The notes: generated by a model from the sequence alone, not told the origin. 64,000 nt of DNA from Effrenium voratum (GCA_963377175.1 CAUJNA010003817.1:211046-275045); one strand, 5' to 3'; counted from the first letter of the stretch, positions 42,646 through 55,573 are shown. Made by a program: numbers and translations.

Positions 42646-43307
42646 CCAAGGGCTCCGCACGGAAGCACCCTTCGCGATGCTTTCGGGAAAAAGCACAAGC
42701 TCGACCCGTCCTCGCTTTCCGAAGCGAAGTCATCCTGCGCTTGCTCCTGGCAAGCGGTCAAGCACTTTGGCATGCTCTCCCTCTCACGGGTTGCTGGAGC
42801 CTGCGTCCATCCGAGCGCACGGGACACAAGCAACCGTCTCCAAGCAAAAAAGACATGGCGCCTTTCTGGGTCCTCAAGCCCAAAGGGCTCCAACTAAACA
42901 AAACGTTCCGCAACCCTCAGGGACTGAAACCTGAAAAGGGAGACCCCCAGGTTCAAGTCTTCGGATTGGTTTAACAAGTGGAGCTCCAACCCTTTGTGTA
43001 ACAACCCAGCATTCACCATCCCCTCCACTCGTGATACGAGTGGTGAGAATCCGTGGCTTCTAACGGCCTCACCCATTCGCCTTTCACTTTGCAAGAGCCA
43101 TCGGGTTGGCAAATGCTTCAGCACGCCGAAAACTTTCATGGTATCCATCCCATCTTGACATGAGCTTTAAACGGGGCTGTTTTGGAGGACGTCCTGTTCT
43201 GTCCACTTGTAAGGGTGTCCCCCAATGCACGGCTTTCTGGAGGGCTTGTCCAAGTGGGGTGTCTTGGAGGTATCCGAGCACACTCTGAGCAACTCACCCG
43301 GTCCTCA
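42646..43307. other. Host non-coding DNA
   Basis: No gene I can support between the minisatellite and the coding-like segment starting at 43.3 kb. Confidence 0.4.
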
Positions 43308-43817
43308 TCACCAAAGGTGGACCCCTGAGGCAAGTGTGACATGGGCCCTGGCTGATGCAATGAATCTTCCAGCCCTTTTTGTGGGTGAGCTCGCATTGCT
43401 TCCCGATAGGCCGGCTGTGATCCAGGGATTCTGTCTGCGCAAACAACGCGCTAACGCGTAGGAAACTTCTTCATCCACTGCATAGCGCCATCCTGACACT
43501 CGCACCTCGTCGTCGTAGAGCGAGTTAAACTCGTCATTCCGCTCCAAGAGGTCAAGTATTCTCAAGAAGATCTCCTACCCAATGCGTTGCGCGGCTCATC
43601 GCTCAAGTGTATCTTCAACCGCAATCTCGTGGCATTTGATGTTGGAACATCCTCTTGCCAAGTACCACTGAACGGTGAAAATGCAAAGCAAAGCAGCCAG
43701 CATCTCCTCCTCACTCAGTCCCTTCAGGTCCTTGCAAAGGCACATACACGCGAAAGATGCGACACGATTCAGCTCGTTCGCCAAACGTCTCGGTAGAAAG
43801 CCGCCCGCGAGGAGCAA
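43308..43817 (-). CDS. Putative two-exon host gene fragment, unknown
   Basis: Two adjacent minus-strand coding-like segments: 43817-43596 (PRRLANELNRVASFACMCL..., ending at TGA in its own frame) and about 43576-43420 (EIFLRILDLLERNDEFNSLY..., preceded by TGGGTAG as acceptor). Both have balanced, helix-rich protein composition unlike neighbouring frames. The junction between them is not resolved and they may be separate exons. No family recognised. Confidence 0.35.
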
Positions 43818-44343
43818 ATGCTGTTACAGGTGGCATGTGACTCGACAGAGAGTGCGAACAGGTCAACAAGCAATCAGCCTCGGGAAGTTGACACAGCCAA
43901 CTCAACCAACCACATAAGTTGTGAGCCCAAAAAGACCAATGGCTGGACGACCAAACCGGCTATCCAAATACTCATTCGCCGGTTACAGTGGACAGCCAAA
44001 ACCGCGCTCATGACAGACCAATCTGAGCTGTGTCAGACACCAAGGGTCGTGCTTTAAATAGACCGTGGGTGGTTCATGGTATGAGCCCCTAATTTTGAGC
44101 TTATGGTCGTTGCTTGCATTGATTGCATTCGCTTGCTGTTGCCGCTCATTCGCCCCATGTGCTGACGGATTGTTTGTTCACGTGTTGCCACACCTTCCCA
44201 TTGGTCTGTGGTTGGATGGCTGAATGGAGAATCTTCTCGAAGTTCGCTTCACCGGGGTCGACGCATGGCCACTCAAAACGTTGATCAAGCTGGATCTCCG
44301 GATATACACAATACTAAATGTTCGCTTCACATACTCAAATGGC

Positions 44344-44438
44344 TGTGGCTCAAAAAACGGGTACCAACATGGAACCCTGGTAAGTGAACACATGGACCAA
44401 AACCTGTGTAACCCCTCCTGGTTCACTTTAAGCCACAC
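44344..44438 (+). mobile_element. MITE/introner-like element, copy 3
   Basis: Ends TGTGGCTCAAAA and TTTAAGCCACAC. The interior GGAACCCTGGTAAGTG...CATGGACCAAAACCTG is almost identical to the copy at 58875, showing recent activity of this family. Confidence 0.75.
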
Positions 44439-44694
44439 CTAAATATGCTCGGCTTCTGAACAATTGTGGACGGACTGCAAACTGCAGGAGGCCCCTCGCC
44501 TTGTCGAGCTTGGTGCTGTGCCTGCGAGACCAGCAACTCGGAAACGGAAGTCTGTTTGGCTGGGCCTTCTTGCATCGTTTAATTACATGGGCTGCCAGAG
44601 GCCGGGGCGGGGGGAAGCATTACTGGGCAGGTGTCGTTTCGAGCTTACTTGGAGGTATATTCAAGTGATCATTTTTCAGGGCATGTTCAACCAT

Positions 44695-46104
44695 TCAAAT
44701 CAACGACCCCTTCTTCAAGCGTTTCGGATCACGATGCGTTTTCCTGTGGCCGAGCACCCAGCTGTCTCGTTTAAAAGCGCGCAACCCAGGCGAGCGTGAA
44801 GGAGAGTATGCCGCAGGGACGTGGACCGCCTTTCGTCGAAGAGGAAGGCAGTCTCCACGGCGAGAGCCCAACAGCTGCGGATCGTGTGGGATTGTGACGA
44901 CCCCCTCCCTCCATTGCGTTGAGTCGCAAATCGTTTTCCGGCCCAGCGTCAAGCTGTCTCGGTGGAAAGCGTGGCGCCCACCTACTCGATTCATCTCGAT
45001 TCCATGCGAAGACGAACTCCCTTCGTCCGGTGGGTTGCAACTGGTCTCAAAATAAACGTAATCCACGTAGCTGTCAAAAGCTACAATTTCACGGGCAGAG
45101 CGTTCAAACCGGTCGACGAGGACCGCCCTTTCAATAGGTAGCCAAGATTGGCTATCTCGAGAGTCGGCCCCGCACACGTCCCGCCGTGATTTGGCTTTGA
45201 AGACAGCCTTGAGTTCGCCAATATTGAAGCACCTGTCCGCGTGAGCTTCTCGCGCAAACAAACTTATTGTAACCCTTCTGAACAAGTCTGCCGGAAAGGA
45301 TTGAGCTTGTAGCATTCTTCCGGCAAGTCGCTCTTCCTGCAGATCCAAAAAGAACTTCAAATCTCTGAGACTGGTTGAGATACGATTTTGTGCGAAAGCG
45401 GAGACCAGACCGCATCTTCTCCGCAGCGCGCTAGCTGCGATGTGCTGCGATCGTATCGGAAACCCGAGCTCGCAAATTCGTCACTGCTACCGGCAGTAGA
45501 TCCACCAAGATCAGCAACTCGAATCGCCCTTGCCCTGACAGTTGTTCCCATAGCGTCCCGCTTGAAAGAGCGCGACAAGTAACAACAAAAGCCTCCGCCA
45601 GCAAAACGGAAATACGTGAGCCAACGAGCTCCAGCAGCTGCGCTGCGTAGCCGTCAAGATCTGCGCCCCCCAAAAGTCGCCTGACTGACACATCGTCGAC
45701 CGTAACTCCTGCATAATCAGCACCTCCTGGGCAAGTTCAACAGCCTGACAAGCACTCATAGCCAAATGCAAAGCTCCACACACCTGAGGAGACTGAGACG
45801 GAGTCTTAGCTCCAGACAACACTTTCCGGCTTGCCCTCTGCTCCACCTCCAAGGTAATTTGCTGAAACCCGGAGCGCATTCAGCAAGACACTGAGTGAGG
45901 CTCCGGAGCGAGGAGGATCCAATCCACCTTCCCAGAGGTCGTTCCAACAAGCTCGCGGGTCTCGAACCGAGAATCAAGATCAGCGAGTACCCCTGCAGCA
46001 AACCGAGGGCGAACTTGATTGGGGCGGGCGAGAAAAAGCGACCTGAAGAACCTATATCGACAGACCCTTGTTCTGGACTCCAGGGATCTAGTGGGTCGGG
46101 TCAA
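44695..46104 (-). pseudogene. Decayed coding region, unidentified
   Basis: Across about 1.4 kb of minus strand, protein-like sequence moves between frames: 46104-45880 (RPRFAAGVLADLDSRFETRE), 45879-45690 (LEVEQRASRKVLSGAKTPS), 45691-45431 (GGADLDGYAAQLLELVGSR), 45360-44900 (RLAGRMLQAQSFPADLFRRV). This pattern is that of a gene or retroelement broken by indels, or of several exons. I see no reverse transcriptase, protease or integrase motif and cannot name it. Confidence 0.35.
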
Positions 46105-46796
46105 AACTCGGGCCCATGAATTTCAGTCTTCTTGGCTCAACAGCCCGCTCCCCTAAGTCCACCAAAGGGAAAGACTCTTGGGAGTATCGGCTGCAGGCCC
46201 GCGGGGCTTTCTTCAACGTGCTCTTGAAGGTCGGTGTGGCAAACTTTCCGGACCCCGAGATTGATCTGCCCCGCTCCAATTTAAAGCGGCGGTCAGCTCA
46301 AAGGCCGCCGCCTCGCCGGTCAGCGGCAGGGAGAAGGAGCGGGCCTTGCGGGTCCTCAAGCAGGTCCTCATCAAGAAACCTGGAGTGCAGCTACTCGGTC
46401 ATCGACACCCTGCTGCAGTCCAAGGAGCGTGCGCGATGCGCCGGCCGGCTGGGGTGAAGCAAGTCAAGGTTTAGCCAGGGCAGGCAGTCAGATGTTTTGA
46501 TGGAGTTGATGCAGGTGGGGATGTGGCCTCACTTGGGGCCGACCGTGCTGCTTTAATTGAAGTCCCAGGCGAGCCTTCTTCAAGGCTCTCTGGAAGTGGG
46601 CGCCAGGCCCAGATTGCCGACTTGGGTGTTACGTCTGTTGCGCTACCCAGAGGACGTCAGCGAACTCGGCCGAGCGTTGATAGAGAGGGCACACATTTGG
46701 CTGCAACACCTAGGACGGGCTCCTACGACTATGAGGCTGCACTTTGCTGCGTTGGGTTCCCCGTAAGGATCGAGACAAACCCCCATGTTCGCGGGC

Positions 46797-47450
46797 TCAC
46801 GGGTCCCTTTGAGGAATGGAAACAAACCGCGTCCGAGCCGTTTCCATCCGGCCTCCTGCCGCGGGTGACCGGCTGGCTGCCTTCCTGGCGGCACAGGACG
46901 CGCGAAAAACCTGGCTGAGATGAGTGTTCGCTGGATGCTCACCAGGAATTGTTTCTGGCGCACATGGCCCAGCTGCTCCGAAAGACATGGGGCTTCTTGT
47001 CGCACAGCAAGACAAGCATGATAGAACCGAAGCAGAGGGCTGCAAGTCCCTCCCACAGTTAGCAATAGCCCACAGCGAGGCACAAGCTGCGCCCTCAAGC
47101 AAGCACGTCCAAACATGAAGGAACCCCAATGCTTCTCTGGCCTCAAAGCTCACCGGAGAGACCTCTCTCGACGAAGTGTGGGAGTTGGAGCGAGAGCTGA
47201 CGCCGGAGCTCGCTTTGGAGCTCGCTTTGGAGTTTTTGGAGCCCTTAGAGCTCGCTTTGGAGCTGGCTTTGGAGCTGCTTTCCGACCGAGTGGAGGAGGC
47301 CCAGCGAGGATCATCCTCGTGTCCTCGCAGTTGCAAGGTGTGCTTCCGAGTGACAAGCCTGGGGCCTTTTATAACATGATGAAATGATATGGGTATCAGC
47401 TCAAAGGAACGCCCAAGATGAAGCTGATGTTTGTTGCGCAACTTGCACAC
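46797..47450 (-). CDS. Putative exon with Ser-Lys-Ala repeat
   Basis: Minus-strand open frame of 217 codons. A segment of SSKASSKASSKGSKNSKASS repeats (47300-47190; DNA repeats of GAGCTCGCTTTG on plus) is followed by ordinary sequence (SFEAREALGFLHVW, ANCGRDLQPSASVLSCLSCC). A possible acceptor TGCAACTGCGAG lies at about 47330. The repeat inflates the open frame, so the coding call is cautious. Function unknown. Confidence 0.3.
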   Translation of the reverse strand: MCKLRNKHQLHLGRSFELIPISFHHVIKGPRLVTRKHTLQLRGHEDDPRWASSTRSESSSKASSKASSKGSKNSKASSKASSGVSSRSNSHTSSREVSPVSFEAREALGFLHVWTCLLEGAACASLWAIANCGRDLQPSASVLSCLSCCATRSPMSFGAAGPCAPETIPGEHPANTHLSQVFRASCAARKAASRSPAAGGRMETARTRFVSIPQRDP

Positions 47451-50271
47451 GAAGCTCCCAGCCTGGGCGAACCTTTTGTGGCGTCGTTGGAGGTGATGCC
47501 TGCAGATCCAGTGATTTCAGTTGCAATCCGACGCGGCTCAATGGCAAAAAGGGGAGGGGGTCCTTTCTTTCTAACAAATGGCTTGGTAAGATAGCAGACT
47601 TCCATGTCTGGTTCTCTCAGCCTCGCCTTTGCTGCCAGCCTCAGCTCGCAGCCCCCAGCTGACCAAGGAAGATTGCGCAATCCAACAGGATTGGGCCAAC
47701 CTTGTGTAAAAATGCTAAAACCTCTGTTGTAAATTTAACCTCCTTCCTATGGCTTCCCTTTACAGGAAAAGGGGACACACCCTTGCGCAAGGCGCCAAGT
47801 GGCCAAGTTTCGATAGATTGAAGGAACATCGAACTGGAGTTTTGGCTTTCGGAACGTTAATCGGCAGGCCCGCTCAGGGAAGGTTAATCTCCGTGTTTTT
47901 CAGAGCAATAGCAAGGGGTGGTATAGCTTAATAGTCCTTGACAGCCAAGTAGTCACAGGGTCGCTTCTTCCTCTCTCTTTTTGGCTTGGGGGGGGGGAGG
48001 AACTTTCGTCCACGCTGCCCTCTTTGTGCCCGCGAAAACGGTTTTGACTGGTCACTCTGCTACGGCTCCTCTCGCTCGCTTCAGACCTCTTTGGATCCCT
48101 GCGGCTTCGCCTTCCTCGGGGCCGACATGCGAAGCCAAGCGATGGACGTGCGCGCAGACTTGAGGTTCGAAAAACGAGGGGCGGGGTATAGACAGGTATG
48201 ACTTTGGTTGACGTAGGCTGAAGCCAAAGTCACAAAGAATGGCCTTTGAAGGATCCAGCCCCTGCAAGTGGCTGTGGCCAAGTCGCGGTTTACCGCCTGG
48301 CGTGTCTACACTCGCACCTGGGCGATGGAAGGGACCAGCCCGGTGTCTCGACAAAATCGTTTCCGCTACCCCCAGACCACCAGTAGCATACCCCTGCTAG
48401 TCATGGTCAAGGGTAGCCCTATTCTTTTGATCTAGAACAACCATCCCTACCCCAAGGAAACAGCAAGGAAGCAGCAAGGAAGCAGGTCATGAAAAAACAT
48501 CCCGCGCCTTTGTGCGCAGCTTTACTCGCGGGCTTGCTCACGCTGGACATCCTGGCACATCGATTCGTCTCAACCCGAAACGGGTTTGCGGGTTCCTGGC
48601 GTTTTCCCTTGCTAGAAACCCCCAGAAGGGTACCAGCTTGACAAAAGGCTTCCGTTTCATGTGCAGAAACAAGGATTCCGCAAGGTCAGCCGAATGGCGC
48701 ATGCAGTGATTCAAAAGACAACAGCGAGCAGGATGGCCAAGAGTTTTTGCTGGAAAAAGCTTCGTGAAGTCAGAAGCTGAGGACCTGAAAGAGGTCGATA
48801 GAAGTGAGCTGGCCTGAGCTGCTTGCTTCAGGTCTTCCATCTGCAAGCGTCCCCGAGGGGTGGCAGGTGCCTTTTGTGGCTGCGTTTCAGTTCGCTCAGC
48901 TTTTCGGACATTCATTTCCACTTGGCTTCTGGTGCGCTCATTTCACAGGGCTGGTGTACTTGAATCAGCCTTGGGAACAACCAATTCTGGGGCTGGAATG
49001 CAAGAACGAACCTATGCTACAAGCTTGAGCCTCGGGCATTTGGCGGCATTGCGGGTGTTTCAGAGACTCAACAATCGTCATAATTGGAGAATGACACGTC
49101 AGGGCTTGGGGTAAACCGCTTGAATGGAGGGCAAGGCGCACAAGACTTCGCTTGTTCGCAGCCCATCTCAGTGTCTTTTCTTAACATCCCACCGTCCACT
49201 ACTGTTACCCGACTCACATCCCAACGCAAAAATGCACCAGGGCCGCACCCCCCATGGGCACGCCGCTGGCAATCCGAAGCTTGGCTGCGGCTGGTTCAGT
49301 CACCTCGGGAAGGGAATGGCCGAAAAAGTTTGAGGAAACCCAAGTCTCCGGCAGTCTCCTTTGGCTCCTTGTCACGGGCATGCCGCACGAGCATGTCAGC
49401 GTACGCCTGCAGGGAAAGAACCTGGTGGCAAAACAACCCGTTCGCGTGGACCTTCTGTGGCACGCCTTCTTTGCTTCTAAGTTGGTGCAAGACAGCGCTG
49501 GCCCGTCTGCACTTCCAAAAGACTCGGAACCAAAGGAGACCCCAAGCCAACTTGCTCTGGAAGAGCTTGGGCCGGGAGCTCACTGGCACTAATAAAACCC
49601 AAGGTCGCGTGGTCCAGCGCTGTCCCCAGGCCTTTTGACACGTGCGAACACCTAGTGCATGGAGTAGCGTGACGTGCACCCTTTGCCGGGCGTGTAGTCA
49701 TTGCAGGCGCCTTCCGCAAGAAAACTCTCTCTCTCTCTCTCTCCCTCTCTCCGCCCGCCCTCTCTCTCTAACTGCTGAGGTTTGCGCCCTGTAGCTGCCG
49801 CCGACCCAAGGCCACTGTCGGCCCACGCGCGCCGTCTCAAAGTCTCGGCCCTGTGACCATCTGGGCTCGAAAATGGAAGCGCGCCTTTGGCCAGGGTTGC
49901 CGCGCATGCGCTCGTTCCATTGTAAATGTCTTGCACTGACATGCGGCTCCAAACGTCAGTGACCATGAAGCCTGTCCCCCGTAGCACTTGTCCGCCCCTT
50001 CGCAGATGACATAGCGGCTTTCTCAAAGGCCGCAACCGCGAATCCGCCGACGTCAGCTTGCGGCTCGCGCAACGACTCCTGGGCCACTCACTGCGGGATC
50101 TCCTCTCTCCCGGAGCTCTGCGTGGTTGATGGTTGAAGTTCGGATCGGTCGAGATACTCTGTCGCGCCGTTGTCACCATCTCACCATTCGGGCCGGGATC
50201 ACGCTGCAGCATGCACAATGTCGCTTGGCACGCTTTCCCAGCAGTCAGGAGCCCAAGAACGTCTGTGCTCA
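47451..50271. other. Host non-coding DNA
   Basis: No recognised gene. Holds a G-run at about 47988-47998 and a CTCTCT microsatellite at 49724-49770. Confidence 0.4.
49724..49770. repeat. (CT)n microsatellite
   Basis: CTCTCTCTCT run interrupted by CCCTCTCTCCGCCCGCC. Confidence 0.9.
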
Positions 50272-50623
50272 TCTGGTTGCGACAGCCGGCTTCTTGTCCT
50301 CATCCGCTTCTGCAACCTCCGCACGTAGCCATAAGCCGCATCAATCTCAAACTGCAGCAGCATGTCCACTTCAGTCTCATCTTGAGGGAAAGCATCTATG
50401 TCATCCAGATTGCACGCTTGCCTGGCTACCCACCACACTGATACCACAACTGCCACTTGCAGCTACTGGGGCGCGCAAGCCTGACAACACAGAGAGCCTC
50501 TTTGGGAGCGCGTGCCAGAATTCGGAATGATGAAAACTTGCCCATGGCCTGCGAAAAAACTGCCCACACATCTGGTGTCACGCCAGCCGAATCTCGGATG
50601 GCATCAACCGTCAACCGAGTCAA
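50272..50623 (-). CDS. Putative two-exon host gene fragment, unknown
   Basis: Two coding-like segments on minus: about 50610-50480 (VDAIRDSAGVTPDVWAVFSQ..., possible GC donor after GTTGTCAG) and about 50415-50280 (QACNLDDIDAFPQDETEVDM..., after acceptor GGGTAGCCAG). The implied intron is about 60 nt. The second segment is acidic then Arg-rich and helical. No family recognised. Confidence 0.4.
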
Positions 50624-50639
50624 GACTTGCCATCACACG

Positions 50640-51312
50640 TTGGCGCATGACACCAGCGCGCCAAAAGGAGGGCGAGTCGATGAGTCCCAGTCAGCACACT
50701 TGCCCTAAAACGGCCATGGGAGAAATGTAAATTAGATGGTGTCAAGCAAGTCAATCGCAACCGGCAAGCAAGCTTCCAGTTGAAAACGTGTTTGCCACTC
50801 CTCCCAAAACACGTGTGCCATGTTGTCACTTAGCTACAGCATAGCTTTGGCAGAAAACAACTGGAATTAGAGCGGTGCTTCAAATCTGTGCGCAAAGGTG
50901 ATGGTTCCCGCCTGCCTCTTGAATCCAAACCTTGTGGGCACTGTTGCCAGGGTAGGCCAGAGCCTCAGAATTGGCTCAAGGGGAATCAGACCAGGGGCCA
51001 GCTGGACGGCTCACCTGATACTCCATCCGCCTTCGCATCAGTCTTTCAGCATCCTGCCAAACGCTCGGCCAAGATGATGTTGGCATGTCCAGAGCATTCC
51101 ACAAAGCATGCATCTGATCTCACGGCATAGCGTCCCTAGAAATCCTTGTTCTTTTGCTCCAAGGCTCCCTTTCATTGATGCCAAAGCTTTGTGCCCAAAT
51201 CAGATCACTACACTTCCTCTTCCTGAAATCCTGTAATCAGAACTCGCTTTGCCCTTTCTCAAGCAACCGGCGCAAACCTGTAGTGATGGGAAAAGCGGGG
51301 CATTTTGTTGGG
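50640..51312. other. Host non-coding DNA
   Basis: No supported gene up to the rRNA fragment. Confidence 0.4.
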
Positions 51313-51331
51313 TATGAACGCTTGGCTGCCG

Positions 51332-51370
<39 letters not shown>

Positions 51371-51460
51371 AGCTGAATATTTCTCAGACCTAAAGGATCG
51401 ATAAGCCATGTTTCACAGTGTGTATTCGTACTGAAAACCAAAATCAAGCTAGCTTTTCCC
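51313..51460 (-). rRNA. 28S (LSU) rRNA fragment, antisense, pseudogene
   Basis: The minus strand carries a contiguous piece of the nuclear 28S 3' region, including the universally conserved GTTACCACAGGGATAACTGG and AAGCGTTCAT near the peptidyl-transferase centre, and TTTTCAGTACGAATAC upstream. Similarity stops abruptly after GCCAAGCGTTCAT and fades near 51460, so it is an isolated ~150-bp insertion and not part of an rDNA unit. It contains several departures from the expected conserved sequence. Confidence 0.85.
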
Positions 51461-51817
51461 CTATTCGCCCACATGCGGTTTCTGTTGATCTATGGGAATC
51501 CCTCCAGAACAAAAGCCTCAATCACTTGGCCTTCCCGGCCTTCCCGGCCTTCCCCGTCCTCTGAGTGCTTCAAGCGTTGGTGCAGCACAGACATCATGTC
51601 CCAGGCTTGGTCCAGGAGAAAGTGCTGACGGACCGAATTGAGACGCGGGCAATGGGTGCGGGCTCTCAGCCTAGGTTCAACATTGAATATGCTTTTATTT
51701 GGCTTTAGTTAAGGACCCTCTGGTGGACATCATTTACGTGTGGTTTTACATCCACCAACCGCTTCTTAGGAGGTTCCTTATTAAAATTCATGGCCATTTC
51801 TTTCCGCGAATTGGTCA

Positions 51818-51897
51818 TGTGGCTCAAGAATAGGAGGCCACCCTATGGAAAAGCAAACTAAATCTTGGCGTCCCCTGGCTCTTGAATTTTGAGCCAC
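51818..51897 (+). mobile_element. MITE/introner-like element, copy 4 (diverged)
   Basis: About 80 bp bounded by ATGTGGCTCAAGAA and AATTTTGAGCCAC. The interior (CTATGGAAAAGCAAACTAAA) is related to copy 1 (GAAAACAAAGACTAAA). Older or deleted copy. Confidence 0.5.
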
Positions 51898-53207
51898 CCG
51901 AGGAACCACTGGAAGGAATCACAAGGCCTTTCGTTCTAGCGCTTCCGCAAGCCGCGCCCAAAAATGCTGGCGGCGCCACAAATGGTTGCAGGGCTTCCTG
52001 AAAAGACCATCCAACAAGGATGGTTCCTATTTTGCTCGAAGTATTAATGAGCCAAATTACGCTTGCTTGCGGAGGTCAATTTCCCAGTGAAAAGGCCCAA
52101 GTGTGCCATGGTCCAACTCCTTCACGAATCCCGTGCTAGAAAACCCTTGCAGCTTCGTGACATCCTGATCAAAGGGGTGCAATCCAAGTAAGCAGGTCTT
52201 CTCAAGCTTGACTTTGTCTTTGCGTTGAGGGCACCTTGAAGGCGGGTTCGAGACACGCCCTTCGTCCAAGAGGACAGTAGTCCAAAAACCAATCGGCGCC
52301 GACCAACAAGGAGGCAGTGTTCAACTGTGTGCTCCAAAGTCAAACCGCATCAGGCCCATTTCGTTTAACCGTAGAAGCACCGTTTTTGCTTTGGGGTTGT
52401 GTATGGGTTTCACTGCAAAATAGGAAAGCCCCCAAAAGTTGCGCTTTCGTTTGCTTCCTTTCCTCAAAAATTGCTGTCGCCCCACTGCCTAGACTACCAG
52501 ACACTTTGACCAAAGTCTGCGCCTGCGAGAGGCACTTGGCTGCGCGATGCGTGCTCCGTTCAAGCCGCTGCAGCCTGTTTTGGTCATGTTTTTGGCATCC
52601 GACTGTGTTTTCGAACGGCCAAAAAAGGCAAAGTATTGAATGGGCTTTTGTTGGGGTGGTCCCAACTGCTCTATCATTTTTGGTGACGGGTATCTTCCAC
52701 AGTCGGGTTCCGAAAAGACCTCGACTGCGATCGCCTTACCACAGAAGAATCGGATCCCCGCTGCACATGCAGCAAACAAGGTATTGCGTGGCTCGGGTGT
52801 TGCTCTCCTCTGCAAAATGCTGCGACCTACATCCTGCAGGCCAGAGCTTTGCCGCCAACCATAGGGGTAACCCCCCAGAGTAGTTTCCCTGAAACAAAAT
52901 GGATGGCTTCCCTGAAAACCGAGGCCGCGGCAGCGAGGCGCTGTTCGCCTCCGGCCCCATCTCCGGTTCCATCCTAAGGCATCGGCATCCCTTCAAGGGT
53001 GGCCCTGTTTTTTGCGGCCAGACCATGTTGTGCAACAAAGACCTTTTCGACCCTTGCCACCCCCCCCCCCCTCCCCCGGTCAAGACAAGAAGCGCCACGG
53101 CAACAAAAATCACAAAATAGGGGCGTGTGGCCCGACTGACAGACAGAGTCAGTTCGCTCATTGCGCCGTAAAAAGCTTGGTTCTAGCATCTTGCGACTCA
53201 GAGTCTG

Positions 53208-53208
<1 letters not shown>

Positions 53209-53246
<38 letters not shown>
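53209..53246. repeat. (CA)n microsatellite
   Basis: About 19 uninterrupted CA units. Confidence 0.97.
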
Positions 53247-53248
<2 letters not shown>

Positions 53249-55515
53249 GCATCGCTCCAACTTGGAGTCCGGCTCCGCACATGTTGCACTCAACAGTTTT
53301 TCCTCCGCATTCAGCATCGCAGCCTCGCATGGCAAGCAAAGGCATGAGGCAAGGCGAACAAGTTTTCGTCCGCCTGCAATCCGCTCTTGCGGCAAGTGGG
53401 CTGTCCCTATAGTAACTGCGCAACTCCGGCCTGACCCAGTCCCAGTTCCACGTGACCTCAGGGCAACTCCACGGGCATGTTTTTGGACGGGCCCCATGGT
53501 GGCTCCGCTTCCAAGCGGGGAGAAGGTTTCGACAGGCAGAACAAATTACTTTCGCAAGAAGACATGAGAAAATTGGCGGCCTGTCCTCTTGGGGCCTGCC
53601 CGTCCCTCCAAAGCGAACAACAGACTACCACTAACTTTGTGAGTTGCTCACGAGTTATGTTGAGAACCAACATGGAGCTCGGTCAAACTCAGCCGCACAC
53701 AATTCTCACATTGCCGGGAGGCCATTTCCTCTTCACCCACATCCACCTTCAGGGCTAGCGCTGACTATCACGCGTATAGGGGCACCAAAAATTCGTCAAT
53801 CCACCAACTTGCCTAAGCCGAAATAGAACACTCCCAAGTAACACGCTCTCAAATTTTGCCTCAAGCCCCAGAGGTCAGACCCCTTTTTAGACCACGGCAG
53901 CTCCATCACGCGGCGGGACTACGGCGCGAGACGCCAGAGCTACGGAGCTGTGGGCCGCTGACCGAGGGCAAGGGGCAGGGACAGAGCCTCGCAGCCAAGA
54001 GCAAGGGGCGAGGGCCACAACTAGAGCCGCTGTCTAATAATGCCTGGGCAAGCTACGCGAAGCCTCCCTGGGCCGGGGCAAGGCACGCCAGGCTCGTAAT
54101 AGGGCTTACTGCTCTTGTCGCCCGTGCGCGTCGCCCTTGCGCGCGTCGCCCTTGCCACGCCACACGGCTGGCCACAATCCCTTGCGCCCAGACTACCACG
54201 CACACGCGGTGGCCTACCAACCGAAGTGGCCGGCCGCCACCGCTTGAGATCCAACTAAAAGAATCCGGCTGAAACTGGCCGAGGTGGGCAGCGCGAAGCA
54301 TTTACAACAGGCAGCTCCAGATCTTACACTCTTAAACCCACCATTTCCCCCACATCTCGCCCTGGCAGTGGAAGGCTCAGAAAGCGCTTGCCAGCTATCC
54401 GCACTCCGGCCTCATCCTCACGAGCGGCACCCAGCTGCAATGAGATTGCAGAGCAACGTGGGCACCTCGCAGGCGAAAACCCCGACCTCACGCCGGCCTG
54501 GATTGAAAACCCCATTTCTACAGGATGCGTCTGGTTCCTGCAGTCCAAATGCGTGCAAAGATCACATCCAGAAATGCTTGAGGTTTAGATCAGCACGGAA
54601 CGACTGCCCAATGCGATGGTTGTTTTGTCCTATAACATCTCTGGCACCGTGTGAATGAACTTGGAAGCGGGCCGAAAACCCCGGCAGGGGTCGTTGATGT
54701 CAACGCACCGCTCACAGCGGCAAACGAAGTGCTTTGAAGCCTGCAATTCAAGAATGTGCTCCGCGCGGGTCTCAATGTGGAAGCCGCTTCAGGAGCAAAG
54801 CGATGTCAAACACAAATCAGGATCTGCTTGCCACCCTTGCAGGGAGAAGTTTGGCATAGCTTCACCAGGAAGCCTACATTTTTCGGGGGCTCCAACAATC
54901 CTTAAAAAAACAAAAAGGAAAGCCAACACATGGCTGTGGTTGTAAACCCTGTACCCCTGGTGAACATCAAAATAGGTAGTACACGGGTGTTCCGCCCCAA
55001 AATGGCGAAATGCATAGGTTATGACCCGTGGCCACATCAACACGCCACAACAATCATGTCATGCAAACCGGGCATCCATGTTTTTCGCGAACAATCCAAA
55101 AGGGGAAAAAGGGAAAGCCGACACCTCAACACGCCGCAAAATTCCATGTGCTTCGCGTTAGTCCTTCAGCTTTTGCCGCCGCGCCGTGCTGGAGCTCATG
55201 AGGGACTCCTGCTTACGGGGAACCGCCACATGGGCTTTCGCTTTCACGCCTCTTGCTTTCTTTCACCACTCAGGCTCTGGAGCCCTTTTTGTCTCGTCCC
55301 TCCATATGCACTGCAGAAGCCCACTCACTTGAAGAATCAAATCAGAACAGTCAAGCCCTTCACAACCGATGCTTTTCCGAATAGAAGCGTGCCTGCCCAG
55401 AACGGCAAGCCGCAGTGGTCGACCGTTGCGCCTTGAACTTCTCTTGAGACCACCAATGTTCGCGCAAACAATCCAGCCCTTTCGAAACCAGAGCGTATCC
55501 TTGTACGTGTATGCA

Positions 55516-55541
55516 ATATATATATATATATATATATGTGC

Positions 55542-55573
<32 letters not shown>

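Larger units (their letters stand above)
51461..55510. other. Host non-coding DNA
   Basis: No gene I can support, although an open plus frame at 52317-52883 is long. Contains a MITE-like copy (51818-51897), a TTCCCGGCC triplicate near 51530, a CA microsatellite (53209-53246) and C-runs near 53061. Confidence 0.35.

Noticed and set aside
41626..42974. Long frames with LGSVQ, AQSQV, HRAKL repeats
   Set aside because: All frames on both strands are open because the unit is 15 bp; no coding-specific signal.
52317..52883. 188-codon plus-strand frame
   Set aside because: Composition is irregular (Cys/Ser/Arg/Leu-rich), there are competing frames on the other strand, and there is no family or splice evidence.
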